In this document: one piece after another, positions 1 through 12,692 of the stretch
How positions within the stretch are numbered: position 1 is the stretch's first letter
Layout: every line of letters begins with the position of its first letter
Assembly: GCA_963930655.1 (NCBI GenBank)
Contig: OZ005610.1
Location: forward strand, 17,041,001-17,105,000
Direction of reading: 5' to 3'
Length of the DNA stretch: 64,000 bases
Source of the DNA: Myrica gale
Lineage: Eukaryota; Streptophyta; Magnoliopsida; Fagales; Myricaceae
Translations under genes and position numbers: made by a program
The notes under the pieces: generated by a model
The model's database searches: none
The model's input: the letters and a program-made list of their open reading frames with translations, nothing else
Told to the model about the DNA's origin: nothing

Positions 1-2453
1 ATGGATTAAATAATGTATGTGACATGTAATATTATGATGTGTTCTATAGAATTTCCATGTGAATATTCAAAGATAAGCTATGTAGTTATGTGATATGTTT
101 AGAAATGATTTAATTGACAAGCACACTTGCTTATCATAGTGATAAGCAAGCATGATAAGTTAGGAAACTTTTAGAGTGATAAGGCCTTGTGATTATTGTA
201 GAGATAGGCTAAGGCCATTATCACATGATAAGATATCATACTTGTAAGGTGATAAGCTATTGGAATGGATAGATAAGCAAGAGAGCTTATAAAGTGATAA
301 GTTAGGTGATAAGTGAAAACCAAGTTGAAAGTTAGTTGCAATTCAATGTGGAAGTAACTAGGTTGGTTGGAAAGCAACCAAACTAAGCAAATAGGGCTTT
401 TACGTGAAAGGCAAGGAGAAGAAAGTTTAAAGCCAAAGTGAGGTGCCATGTGATGTGTAAGAGATGTGTAAGAAGGTGTAAGTGTGTAAGAATTGTTAAG
501 ACAAAACATTGAAGTAAAAAGAGAAGAGAAAAGCAAAGAGAAGGGGTGATGGTCGATGGACTCATGGGAGGAGAGAGAGTGATGTAATTTAAACACAAGC
601 TTGGCTAAGGGGACAAGATTTGATGGGGAGAAAAGATGAAAGAAAGAGAGAGAGAAGGATGTGGACATGGCCTTGGTCGGCCAACCCCTCCATTCATCCC
701 CCCTCCCTCTTTCAAATTCTCTCATGACCATTCTCTCTCTCAACCCTATGTCATAGCCTTAGGGTTGCATGGGGAGACTCAATCTCACACAAACCCTTTG
801 CAAATGCCATGACCGAATCCCTCATTTCACTCAACTCTCTCCCATTCCAAGCCTTGGCCGAATATTGCAAACCTCTCCATTCTCTCCTATTTTCAAGCCT
901 TGACCGAACCTCACACTCAAGAGTTCAAGGTTTGTTCATTTCATTTTGCATCTAAACCACTTCCATCTAGCTTGCCAAAACCCATTCCAAAAGCCAAATA
1001 AATCTCTCTTGTTGTAGACAAAAATCCTACCATGAAAACCTAGCCATTTGACACCATTATTCTTCAAACTTACCATGTCCTCTTCACCACCATAGAGCTT
1101 CTTTTAAACCAAGCTTGGTCATTTCTAAGGAGGGTGGACCGAATCTTTGAAGGAGGAAAAGGATAGGAAAAGTTGGTAAAGAGTAAAGGTAAGATTAGTT
1201 CATTGATGTTCTTGCCTTAAGCATCACAAGTACTAACCATAGATGTTTTATTTTCTAGGTGCTCAAGCTTGGACAAACAACAAGGTAAGGCAAAAATGGT
1301 TTTTGTTGGGTATAGCATAAGTGGCCGAATGGTTCATGTATAGATCTTGAAGTGTTAGTTTGTTAAATGCCTTGATGTTGTTGGATCTTGGATGCTTAGG
1401 AACCCTAGGTTGTTTACATGCTAGATCTAACCATGGAAGCCCTAGATCTAAGGTTGTATGTGAAGAAAATGTAAATGGAGAACAATGCAAGCTAAATGAA
1501 GTTAGATATAAGTTTTGATATGTTGGGTTGATGAAAAATGATATCTTTGTTTAGATCTATGGATATTAGTGTGAATAAAGAGTAGATCTATTGTTGATGG
1601 AATTATTTGATAAAAAGGATTAAGTGTATGCATGCTAATTAGGTCACAAATGCAAAGGATATGCATGATATGATTTTTAGCATGAAAAGGGTACATTTTG
1701 GGGTAAGGCCGAAAATAAGCTATGTGGATTTTCATGTATAGTTTTGAATATGTGTAGATCTGGACATTGGCCTTAACATGTGCAAGATTTATGACCTTAA
1801 TGCATAGTAGATGATTATGTTAAGTATTGGAAGCATGCATATTGAAGGAAATAAAAGAAAACTAATCATTGGGTAAAAACATGAGTTGGCCGAATGCCAT
1901 GAGTATGGTGTATGGTATTGGTATTTTGATTTATAGATATTAGGTTGTGAAATTGTTGATTGGAGGATGGGATCACCCTTGGAGAAAAGTTGTGATTAAT
2001 TGGTGCATAAATGGTAGTGGCCGAAAGTTTTAAGAAAAGTTAACCCTAAGTGCAATTCATGATTTATGCATTTTCATTGTTGTGTTGGATAAAAAAATTA
2101 GGGTTAGGCTAGTTGGAATAATATTGTAGAGCCATGATCTTTTATTAAATATTATTGGAACCCTAGTTAAGTTTTACTCGGGTTTTATTTGAGGTTTAAA
2201 GTCTAAGTTAAGATTTAATCATGAATAATTTATTAATAGTTAGATATAAGATTTAATGTAGTACGTGTAATAAAAGAGACTTAGGTTTAAGTCTAAACCT
2301 ATGAGTATTATTTAACCCTAATCGAGACATGTACATGGATCAATATATTTTTATTTCAATAAAAATATTAATGATTTAATAAACTAAGTTTTGAATATTT
2401 GTTAAGGAAAAGAATAAAATAATTATTTTGTAATTAAATGAATTTCAGTAATA

Positions 2454-2454
<1 letters not shown>

Positions 2455-2488
<34 letters not shown>
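2455..2488. repeat. (TA)n microsatellite inside LTR copy D
   Basis: An alternating TA tract broken by one CA step. A longer TA tract sits at the equivalent place in the CHIP-exon LTR (about 27448-27489), so this is a family feature. Confidence 0.8.
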
Positions 2489-2902
2489 CTTCGATTGATG
2501 ACTGATTTCAAAAAGAAATGATTTCATAATTCTTAAAGTCTAAAAGAATATTTGAATCGCTTGTAGGCGATCCACGTGTCTGTATATACGAACAAGAAGA
2601 CCAAGAGTAAGTGGATACTGTAAGTGGACAGTAAGTATTTCTTTTCAAAACTGGAATGACACACTGCATCGTTTCATGAATATGCATGAATTCTAAGAAA
2701 ACATGACATGATATGAATTTCATGAACAAGCATGAATTTTAAGCAAGTATGAATTTTAAGCAAGCATGACATGACATGTGCATTGCATGAATTTTTCAAG
2801 AAGAAAGTTATGCAATGATTTTTATGGAAATAATATGAGAAGTTTTATGAAACGATAAGTTAAGTTAAGGGGCACCGGTTGGTACCGTACCATCAAGTTG
2901 GA

Positions 2903-2990
2903 CTCCCATACCGAAGGACATTTATGAGAAGGATGGGTGAATCCAAGAGGTTGTGCAAGCCACACTGAAGGACAGTGAGAAGGTGTGGTG
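2903..2990 (+). repeat. Stem-loop array of LTR copy D
   Basis: Two clear units. In unit 1 (about 2904-2937) outer arms CCCAT and ATGGG enclose an inner hairpin CAT-TT-ATG. In unit 2 (about 2960-2988) outer arms CCACAC and GTGTGG surround a shorter centre. Both keep the loop-side motifs GAAGGA on the 5' side and GAGAAGG on the 3' side. A TAGCC...GGCTA pairing follows near 3010-3045. Confidence 0.7.
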
Positions 2991-3733
2991 CCTCCAAGGG
3001 TCGTGTCTAGCCATCAGGCCTGGGGCCACTTCAAGGGCTAGCTCGACCAGATGTTAAGGTCTCCAAGGGAATTCGGGGACGGTTCCGAAGGGAACGCACA
3101 ACCCTGACTTCAGGGGTCAAATGGAGCGAGCCCGCAAATAAAAGACATGAAATAATTATGATAAGGCCAACAAGGGCACAAGTACGAAAGAAAGATTTTA
3201 AGGGCCAAGGGCCAGTTTTACAAGCAAGTATGAAAGAAAGTGGTTTCCAAGGGCCTGGGGCCGAAAAACACTAAACAAGAGCATATGCATAATTCATGAG
3301 CATGCATATGCATCAATTATCAAGTTTTCTTTCTTTCATGATTAAGCAAGCATGAGTCAAGAGCATGATTTAAGTTTTACGTTTTTCCCTTACTGAGTCT
3401 TTTTGACTCACGTTTTTAAAATTGTGTCATTCCAGATGTATCAGGTGAAGAGAGTCAAGAGGACTACCTGACCTAGATGCCCAAGATATTATGTTTCGCA
3501 TTTTGTTGATAGTGACACGAGCGTCACTAATTGGGTTCTAATATGTTAATTATATGTTTTGTATGAACTTAATGAGAACCCTGTTTATGTAAGTATTTGC
3601 TCGAACCCCTCGCGATCCTATACGTTTCCGCCGTAATCAAGTAAGAATATAAGTAAGAACGCTGGAGTCATCCGGGGGATAGCTCGCGGCTGTCACGGTC
3701 CCTGCGGGATGCCGTTTGGGGCGTGACACCCTG

Positions 3734-4096
3734 TAAAGGAACAAGCTTTGTTTCGCACCAGCACTTGAGCAATGAATTCTCTGTCAAACTGGTATCAACT
3801 TGAGAATGTTTTTAAAATAAGTTTACTTGTAAAATAAGAAAATAATTACTTAAACCAGCCATGAAGGCGGTATGCATGTTTGCAGAGAAGGGATAACACA
3901 GAGATCTACTTGGAAACTTGATTTACTTCAAAGAACAAATGACTTACAAGATTGACTAACAAGAACAATCAAGTAAGAAGACATTGACATTATGTTCTTA
4001 GACTTAAATAGGCATGGGTTACTAAGGATAAAAAGACTTGAGGGAGAGAGAGTTCAGAAATCTGAAATGGAATTCTGATCACAAATGACCTAGGCT
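3734..4096. other. Unassigned flank of the pararetrovirus
   Basis: No gene is visible. The stretch lies between the LTR end and the last recognisable viral frame and may be the viral intergenic region or host flank. Nothing here decides between them. Confidence 0.4.
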
Positions 4097-5479
4097 TCAT
4101 ATGTCGTCTTCTAGATTGAAGGCATAAGGATCTTGACTGTCTTGGAAAACTGGATCCAAGAAATTGGGCCTTGATTGAATTGCAGCAGAAGAGTGAGATG
4201 AGGTTGGGTTGTGCTCATCTGGATCTTGTCCACTGATCTTGGTGACTTCGAGCTGCAACTGATGGCACAACTCTTAGAGATCTTCTTTACTTTGAACTTG
4301 GTTCATAGCAGAGACTAGAGCAGTTTGGAGATTGGTTTTCTCGACTAGGAACTGAGAGACAACAAAAAATTCTTGTGGCTGAGGAAATTCCTTTTTTATT
4401 TGTTCAATAATCCTGTGGATATTGAATTTGTCCCACCATTTAACCTGGAAACGGCGAGCACAAATGTTCTGACTTACTTGGTAATCCCATTTGAGAATCC
4501 ACGGGATCTTGTACTTACTTACGAACAGGCAGAGTGTTGGGAACTGACTATTATGAACTGTGACTTGGACTAGATTGCCAAATCGAGCCATTGCTTCCTG
4601 AAGCTGAATGGGAATAATATTGGTAATGGGACCAAATAATTGCCACAAATGGAGGAACCAAACTGGAAGTTGACTTGTGAACTTGTTGTCGAAGTTCATG
4701 AACCAAGAATGAGAGAAATTCTCATTTTGGTAAAGGAGGACATTTGACCAGGCTTCAATATAATCGTAATAGTTGAAGCCGATGGGTTACCTGAAAGTTC
4801 TTTCTGAATGAAGGGATGAGAGCCCCATTCTTGACATGAAAGAATTTTGACTATGAATAACTTGTGAAAAGTTATTCGCTTCTGAGTAGGATCAAAACCT
4901 ATCCATAATGGGTTCAATCTTGACAGATTTTGGATGGAGAAGGATGACCTTATAGAAACCTATTGACTTATTAGGATGCACTGGAACGAAATGCCATTTG
5001 GGAGGCAAATAGGCTCGGAGCAGTTTACCATGTTGAACCCGGAGAAGGGCTTCTTGATCTTTTTGACTTGGACCAATTTCAGATGTGAGCAAATGCTTGT
5101 GACAATGCTCAACATGGAAGATATTCTGAAGAACATCTTTGACTATAAAATCTGAAGGATTCTTCTGAACATGAGGAATTTTATTTTGTAGTCTAGACAG
5201 AGACTGGGCCGTACTTGGTAGTCTTAACGGAGATTGGGCCGTATATGTAGGCTTACCATACTGACTTGTGAGTGCATGGGCTGAAGAAGAAGGCCTGATA
5301 GAAGAGGGCCGAACTCTTTGAATTGGTTGGGAAGGATGACCTAATAACTAGAAACGGTTACTTGTTGAGGTTTGACCTGGAGGACCAAGTGAGACTAACA
5401 AATGGTCAGGGAGTAACTTGGGTGTATCTGGTGACTTGTTTGACTTGGCAGGTTATTTACCGTGGGGTTTAGGAGCCAT
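4097..5479 (-). pseudogene. Florendovirus-like ORF2 (unknown function), decayed
   Basis: The frame starts at the ATG whose reverse complement is at 5477-5479. It can be followed, with several in-frame stops and small frame changes, to a TGA ending at 4097, about 460 codons. The start overlaps the end of ORF1 by 11 nt in the string ATGGCTCCTAA. The product is rich in W, F, Q and K and has no enzymatic motif I can name. A Ser/Pro/Gln-rich N-terminal part precedes a better-preserved C-terminal part (4274-5092). Florendoviruses, endogenous members of Caulimoviridae, are known for a second ORF of unknown role downstream of the replicase polyprotein, and this position fits. Stops near 4275 and 5455 show it is dead. 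The family call rests on layout and could be tested by profile search. Confidence 0.6.
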
Positions 5480-8400
5480 GAGAATCCTGCAAAAATTCAC
5501 GGGTAAGGAAGTCAAGAATACTGTTTTGACTTCCTTGGATGTACTCAAGATCAAAATCAAAAGCATTGAGAATGACTTGTCATCGTGCAAAAATCTGTTT
5601 AGATGCAATGTTTTTCACATCTTTTTCTAAAACAAATTTTTTTCTTTTGCAATCAACTCGTACTAAAAACTTTTGATTTATTAAATCACCTTGAAATTTA
5701 CTTATGCATAGTACTATAGATAAAATTTCTTTTAATAGTACTATAGTTCTGCTGTGCTGAATTCCAATTGCCGGAATGATATCTGACTAATTCTTCAGCT
5801 GAATCAGGTTTGACTTTTTGTTTGAGAATGCTACCATAACCAATTTCAGAGGCATCTGTCTCAACAATTTTGAAGGCTAAGGGTAAAGGAATGCCAAGGC
5901 AAGGGAGAGACTTGACATGTGACTTGATTTGTTTGACCATAGAAGCGTGTTCTTCAGTCCATGGAGGAGGATTTTTCTGAAGATGTTGGAACAAAGGTTT
6001 ACATAGATGCCTTAAATGATGATAGAATTCAGCAATGTAATTGAGAGAACCTAAAAACCTTTGGATTTGGGTTTTCTCTAGCATGACATCTAGGAATTTA
6101 TCAGCAAATTGAAGGGATCTGTCTATGGGATGAATTTGACCTTGGTCAATGTTGTAACCTAAAAATCTGACTTTGGTTTGAAACAACCTGATCTTAGGGG
6201 AAGAGACCACTAGACCATTTGACTTGATGATTTGGATAAACTTATGGAGGTGTTTCCAGTGTTCTTCGATTGACTTAGAGAAGACTAACACATCATCAAT
6301 ATAAACGATAGTAAAATGACTATAGGGACTAAAAATGTCATTCATAACATTTTGGAATTCACTTGGAGTATTTTTCAAACTGAAGGGCATTACATTCCAT
6401 TTATAATGTCCAAAGGGTGTGGTGAAGTATACCTATCGGGCTCATAGACTTGGATTTGATAGAAGCTGCTCTTCATATTAAATTTACTAAAAATAGTGGC
6501 TGCTGACAGACGACCGATAAGATCGCGTTTCTCAAGAATGGGATAACGAATCCATTGAAGGACCTTATTCAATAGTTTTTAATTGATAGCCATGCGAGGA
6601 ACTCCTCTTTCTATTTCTGCATTTTTGTAAACATAAAAAAGCAGAACAAGACAAAGGGAATTTAATATGACGAAAGATGTCTTTACTTAGAAGATCATGG
6701 ATTTCTTTTTTGCAGACTTCCATCATCTCTTGATTCATCTGTATAGGACGAGCTTTAGTGAGAATATTTTTCTCACTAAAATCAGGTTCATGAGGGAGTT
6801 TTACTATGTGTTGCTTTCTATGCCAGAAAGCATTTGGAACATCATAACAGATTTGTTGTTCTAATTTTACCTGAAATGACTTAATCTGTTGTTGGATGGA
6901 TTGACTTAAGAGTTGCTCTTCAACTCTTTTGAATTTGATTTCTTCTTTAAGAAAATCAGGATGTTGAGTTTTACTTACAATAAAATTTAATGTTTTACTT
7001 ATAGAGGCTTCCTGTAACAAGGTAAGTTCTCTAGGTCTGGGAGGACTAACGAATTCAAAGGTGACTTTCTGACCTAAGATGGTGTTTGTAAGACCCTCGC
7101 TACTTGTGGTGAAGGGATACAATAGACAAATAAAAGGAGGACCTAAAATGACCTTTTGATCTGGTAAATTTTTTACTAAAATGAAAGATGACTTAAAGCA
7201 AACATTATCTTTACAGATATGTGCTTTGGATAACTTGTACTGGATACCCATCGAACTACCATTGGCAGAATGAAGACGTTCCTTTGTCTTCTCACAGTAT
7301 TTGGTGGGTATAAGACCTTCCTAGATACAATTGAGTGATAGATTGATCGACGTTTGAAGAACGTTCGACCGAAGGAATGAGTTAGCCCACGCTTTTTCGA
7401 AGAATCCTGTACCCATGGGCATACGGCTTGGCAGGCCTTCCCTTTCCGCCGGAGCTTCATGGGTGTTGCCCCGTTCCCCAATTAGATGTTTGGATGTGAG
7501 CTATACTCCGCGAGGAGCCAAACGGGCGTATGGCCTTGCCTTGCCATTTGACCTCTCTTCCCGTGTGAGTAGGAATGCTCAGTGACAACCTCTCAATTGT
7601 CACCGTTGAGATTAGCACCTGAGTCAATAAGAGCTATAACCTCAAATGAGTATTCAGAATTTACAATGATGGTTACTTTTGAATGTCATTTCTGGAAGTG
7701 CATTCTATTGATGATACTAATGAATTGCGGACTATCCTCTGGAGTATCATGGAGAAGGGGAACTGTAGGCTGAATAGGTTCTGGTTCGGGTTCCTGATCA
7801 GGATGTTCAGACTCTGAATTTTGACTTTGCTTCAACTCTTGATTTATTTTAATAATTAAAACTTCTTGTTCGAGAGTTTTGTGACAGGTTTAGAGGTTTT
7901 CTTAAACTTGTCTAAGATTTTATTAAGACTCACTTGGGTTTCTGAGATTTTTAATTTACTTTCTTCTTTATTTAGCACATTGTTAAATTTGGAGAGATAT
8001 TGAGCTTTGAGCTCAGGATCCTCAACTTTTTCAATTAGATCGAACAAAAGTTCTTCTTGTTGACTTAAAACATTCAAAGTTTTACTTGGTTGACAACAAC
8101 TATCTTGACATCCTAATTTCTAGTTAGTGGTGTCAAATTCTGTGTCGGTACTAGGGTTGGAACTAGAATTAGAGGATGGGATGTCGTCTATTTCTAAATC
8201 ACTACCACTAGAATCTCTTAATTCTAATCCGAAGTAGTCCATTTGGCTTTTGTGAGTACCTGGACATTCATGGAATGATAATTTTCAAAATAGACAAAAT
8301 AGGGAATGTCTTGACTTAACTGACGCATGAATGCTTGCCATGAATCATAGATGACTTATTTTTCAGCTCTCGTGTGTCCTTCACGATACTGATTTCTTTT

Positions 8401-9370
8401 ATTAGAATTTTCTTTTGACATAAAATCAGCTTCGAGCATTTTCATGTCAGGCTTGAAAGATTTACTTTTGGTCATCAACTGTGGGTTAACAGATTCGAAA
8501 TCTGTTTTGGTTGGTGACTCTTGACCATCATCTTCTACATCTTCGATTAAATGTCCTGATGTAGAGGCTTGGTTTGGTAATTGTGACCTAACAGAATACA
8601 AGGGTGTACTAACCTGAAAGTTAATCTGGATACCCTTGAGTTGTTGATTGATGGTCTCAGGAATACTATGGTAGACCTACGGGCGGATTGACTACCTGGT
8701 TCCTGGATCCTAAGGGGTGTGAAACTCCTCGAGGTACATCAAAACTAATCTTAATTGTACCATCTAGACACTGTTGGATCATGTCTAACTTGTTATTGTT
8801 TTGGGAAACATTGGTGGTTGGGTTTTCATTTTCCAACAACTAATCACTTGGTAAATTTACTCCATTCCAACGGATCGACTTGGGGACCCTAATGTTGGCA
8901 TCACTTGTATGATTTTGGATTAACAAGGTTTGATCTTTGGGACTTTTTACTAAAGCATGGACGTTGAGGTTGGTCCGGATACACTTATAGTAATCCTATA
9001 GATCAAACGTAAAGGTTGACTTCCTTCTAACATCTCATAACCTGAAGTTTTAATATTCAAGGTTAAGGCTTTTAGAAGATGTTTGTCACTTAAACTTAAG
9101 GTAAAATCGGAAAACAATCAAAATGGATGAGACCATTATGAAGGCTTGACTCGATAATTCCTAAGATACTTATGTTGTAGTCTGTGAACCTAGCATCATG
9201 TAGACATAGAAGGACAAAAGCATCAACTCCTCTTCGAGTTAATGGTTTTACTGCGACTTGAACTAATCTGATGTGGATGTAGTTGAAGCCTTGTTCCTTA
9301 TGTTTTTTAACAACATTAGGAGACAGGAGTTGACATATATATATATATATGTCTTTATACACAGTGCATA
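5469..9370 (-). pseudogene. Endogenous pararetrovirus polyprotein ORF1 (movement, coat, protease, RT, RNase H), decayed
   Basis: Order in the reading direction: a movement-protein-like segment (about 9370-8900, with the conserved LCLHDARF patch near 9190); a coat-like region with acidic Ser/Asp stretches and a Lys/Glu-rich, coiled-coil-like segment (8077-7856); an aspartic protease whose DSGAN motif is near 7610; reverse transcriptase (about 7250-5990) with the YIDDVLVFSK catalytic motif near 6290; and RNase H (about 5990-5469) with a TDAS motif near 5845. This order with no integrase and no LTR is that of Caulimoviridae, best fitting florendoviruses. The stop TAA at 5469-5471 overlaps the ORF2 start. 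Many stops and frameshifts, plus a foreign insert at about 7335-7588, make it non-functional. It is an old nuclear insertion. Confidence 0.8.
7335..7588. other. GC-rich foreign insert in the viral protease region
   Basis: The viral reading frame stops after the codons following DSGAN (near 7590) and resumes, with matching continuation, at about 7334. The roughly 250 bases between have no viral counterpart. They are clearly richer in G and C than the flanks and contain a 57-codon + frame starting at the ATG near 7417. The edges share a CTCAATTG-like word, and TGACAACC/GGTTGTCA pair near 7582. The style recalls organellar, especially mitochondrial, DNA, but I cannot name the source. Confidence 0.5.
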
Positions 9371-9989
9371 GTCAATATAATAGAATAATTTTTTGAAAAA
9401 TTGCAATTGTCATATCAGCTATATACTTGTCTAATACACATATAAGATTTATTTAATATATAAGTTCTTTAATCTATTTATATGTCTACAATTTTTTCAA
9501 AACCAAAAATTATCCAAAAATGAGTTGTAAAATGTATTATATTCAGAAAAGGGTTTTGACCATATAATCAAATAATTATCCAACTGATATATCTATGATG
9601 CTTTTGACCACATAATCAGAGAAGTGTTTTTCCTGTTTCATCACTTTTAGTGATGATTATTTAAAGTATGGTTAACTGTGCCTGATGAAATTCAAGTTTG
9701 AATTCTTTGAAAAGTTTAAAGAATTTTAGATTCAAGATACTCATACATTTAGATAAATTTCAAACTTATCTTTGAGATATAAGTATCATATGTCAGTTAA
9801 TTTCCTTGCTACACCACGACTAAATGGTGTTGCATAAATATTATATTTAACTTTATAAGATATGTTCAGTGGAAGATAAGCATATGTTTGAATTATTTGT
9901 TCATTAGATATTATTTGATAAGCTCAAATGAACTAGTAGTGATTATCAGTAAGAATATTATTTAAAAAGGAGTACGGCCTAAGTGGAAG
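9371..9989. other. AT-rich stretch, no gene seen
   Basis: AT-rich sequence upstream of the viral polyprotein. It may include the viral leader. No open frame, RNA gene or repeat boundary is evident. Confidence 0.4.
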
Positions 9990-10815
9990 TGAAAGCATGA
10001 CCGTTCTTAATGAAACAACCAACTAAGCTAATAGAATGACAGATTAGATCAATTGAATATGGATGTTACTAAACTTACTGATGAGTCTCAATAATTCAGA
10101 ACTCTGGATCATTAGATGAGAATCCATTTTAATGAAATGATCAAATAGTTTGATTTTTCATGAAACGTGGATGTACCTTGTGTTGACAAAAAGTCAGTGG
10201 GAGTTTAGTAATATTTCTAGTTCATTATGTTAGTGATATACTACTCATTGGGAATGACGTCTTGGAGATATCATCAATGAAAAGATGGTTGATGAACCAT
10301 TTTTCAAGTAAAAGACTTTTGTAACTGTTCCAAGTTCTTGAAATCAAATTGTTTAGAAACCAAGAAAACAGGTTTTTGGGACTATATTCACAAGTATTGG
10401 AAAGGGATGGTTTGAAGGATGCCAAAAAAAGGTTTTTGCTTATAGGCATAATTTTATCTCTCGAAGAAGAGAGAGAAGGTCATATATAAGTCATGTAGTT
10501 AGCATTACGAGCGAATATTTATCCGAGATTGGCCCTTAATGTTGGACATCGATCAAGCATATTCTCAAGTACTTGAGAAGTATTAAACTCTAGTTGCTAG
10601 TGTTTGGAGTTGAGAATTTGCAAATCCTCCTGGGATATGAAAATTCAAGTGTCATTGATAGTTGATCAATTTTGGATTTGTGTATGTACATGGAGTAAAG
10701 GAACATGGGTTGGAGAAGTTTTAAACTAGTTACAACTGAAAAGGCAAATTGCATAAAAAGGGTATACATGGGTATGAGATACCTGTATGAATGTTTTTTA
10801 GTGCAAGTGGGAGAT
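9990..10815 (+). pseudogene. Decayed Copia polymerase fragment
   Basis: Translated fragments in changing + frames resemble the 3' half of a Ty1/Copia polyprotein. There is a degraded RT tail around 10200-10440, then a segment resembling the ILKYLR(R/S)-type stretch before RNase H near 10560-10590. It is followed at about 10805 by the purine tract AGTGGGAGAT, the usual Copia polypurine tract, directly before an LTR start. Stops in every frame show it is ancient. No 5' half is visible. Confidence 0.5.
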
Positions 10816-12060
10816 TGTAATAAGTATGCTCTAAAAATCATTATTCTAGATGCCACGTGTTTATATTTATTATATTAGGTAATATGTTGTGACATAAAAT
10901 GTTACAAAGTTAATACTGTGTGACATTGTAGAAAATTCATGCCAATGATTAATGAATCAAAGGCTGGAAGTATTACTTTTCAGTTCCTTGTACACTTGAT
11001 GTTTTGTTACAGACTAAGGTATATATTTATGTACAATAGGTCTATGTTCATTGTACCTCTATTAACTAGGATCATGTACTCAGTCATCGAGGTGGTGACC
11101 TTAAGCAAACGAGTGAGTGTACTGTAAGAGTACATGCACTGAACGGGATCAAATATGGATACCTTCTAGAAGTTATCATTGATGTTGAGAAGGTATTTAG
11201 CATAATTTGTTTATGAAATCCTTAGACCTGAGAGGTTTGTGCAGATTTATTTAGTGTGTACTTCTGCTATGATCGAGTCATTTGGTGATGATCTTTTAGG
11301 TCAAATATTTCAAAAAATGTCGGGTTTTGTGCATGATGAATGAGTTTGTATAAATGTTCAATAAGGAATCCACCAGTCTCTTTGTGAATTTTTTTTTGAA
11401 ATTAATATATATATATATATATTTGTGAAATTATTTTTGAAACAATTTGAGAGTTCAACGAGTTACAGATTATAAAATTAAGATTTGTATGAGCTAGTAT
11501 TTTAGTCCTATTAGCTCATATGTAATATATAGTATATTGATGGATATTTCAGTCCTATTAGCTCATATGTAATATATAGTATATTGATGGATATTTCAGT
11601 CCTATTAGCTCATATGTAATATAGTATAGTGGAAGGATAAATAAACAATTATAATTGTTAGCAAAAGGAATTTCACAAATCAATGTCAAATTCTCGGGGG
11701 TGAATTGTAATATGTTGATGGATATGATTACAATTAATATAAGCCAAAAATTCGGAATAAAAGAATATAAGGGACTTAATGGAAAAAGAGTTTTTCCATG
11801 TGATCCTACGACCGAGATTTGAGATCCCTAAATATCTCACGCACTATCACATCTAGGGTTTTCATATATAAGGATAGCTATGAGATAGTCTACCTATTTG
11901 TTAGTTTATGAGTTGGCCATCAGAACTTAGAAAAACCCTATGACAGTTGTGAGCGTGGAGAGGAAGGAGACAGAACATTTTGGCTGCTATTGTGAAATTC
12001 TCGAGATTGTGAGATCTACAAGAACCTGAAGATTATTCAATAATTCTGGGAGAACAAAGA
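10816..12060 (+). mobile_element. Probable 3' LTR of the decayed Copia element
   Basis: TGTAATAAGTATGCTC follows the polypurine tract directly, as a 3' LTR should. The right boundary is uncertain; the last sequence of LTR character lies near 12050. The LTR contains a TA tract (about 11405-11421) and a 47-bp tandem repeat. No partner LTR or target duplication could be identified. Confidence 0.4.
11503..11626. repeat. 47-bp tandem repeat, about 2.6 copies
   Basis: The unit begins AGTCCTATTAGCTCATATG and ends GATGGATATTT. Two units are identical or nearly so and the third is truncated. It lies inside the probable Copia LTR. Confidence 0.85.
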
Positions 12061-12573
12061 GAATTGGAAAGTTAATTTTTCGCAGTTGTAACTTTAAAGG
12101 AGGAGCCCCATGGACCCAACCTCATCTCCCTTTCTCTATTCTTACATTATTTTCATTTATTTCTTCATTTCTTCGTTTCACACTAGCGATTTTAATTTTC
12201 TGTGATAATAGGATTTTGATCAACTCCAAAAATTTGGGGCTTTTGCTAATATCGCCTAGTCAACGGCAAAAAATTAGGTCAGTGTTGTTGCCTTTGCTCT
12301 GGTTTAACCATTTGCGGCTTTGCTCTAAGTATAATACAAACGGTATTCTCCAAGCTCAATGCGAGGATTTGACGAAAAGCCTGCAGGAAACAAAATTCCA
12401 AAACGAAACAAAACGAAACGAGATGAAATGAATTCAAATATTTATAAGCCTATTCTATAAACAAAAGCGTGGTCTTCTGCGGAGGTGTTTAGGTAGTTGT
12501 GTTTCTGTGTTCGATTCTTGTTTTGTTTTTAAATTTAACACAAAGGTGTTTGGGTGGTTGCGTTTATTTGAAG
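12061..12573. other. Unassigned DNA upstream of the CHIP exon
   Basis: Expected position of upstream CHIP sequence. No exon matching the CHIP N-terminus (first TPR) could be recognised on either strand. Two similar AGGTGTTTRGGTRGTTG words occur at about 12483 and 12544, a small duplication. Confidence 0.4.
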
Positions 12574-12692
12574 GTAGTGATGCTATGCCCTAAGGTTTCT
12601 GTGTATTGGACGAATCGTGCTTTGTGCCATCTCAAGTGGCAGTATGTACGATCAATAACCCCTTTCAGTTTCACCCCTTCTTTCTCTAATCT

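Larger units (their letters stand above)
1..3728 (+). mobile_element. Long solo LTR (copy D), 5' end beyond the left edge
   Basis: The 3' end is clear: the block GGGGCGTGACA closes at 3728, as in the other long LTRs of the window. Bases from about 2165 to 3728 run parallel to 27130-28588 of the copy in the CHIP exon: a TA microsatellite, the ACTGGAATGACACACTGCAT block, GGTACCGTACC, a hairpin array, the GGAACGCACAACCCTGA block, a TGAGTC/GACTCA hairpin, then the TCGCGGCTGTCAC terminus. Compared with that 3747-bp copy, the start should lie just left of base 1. The 5-bp target duplication would be CCCTG (3729-3733), with its partner outside the window. No open frame of interest lies in it; the small frames are chance. 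An internal region and second LTR could exist to the left, so 'solo' is inferred. Confidence 0.75.

Noticed and set aside
171..743. 190-codon - frame at the left edge
   Set aside because: Low-complexity Ser/Leu/His composition within an LTR, opposite to its direction, with no domain.
7176..7481. 101-codon - frame across the viral protease region
   Set aside because: A chimera of viral and inserted sequence read in a non-viral frame.
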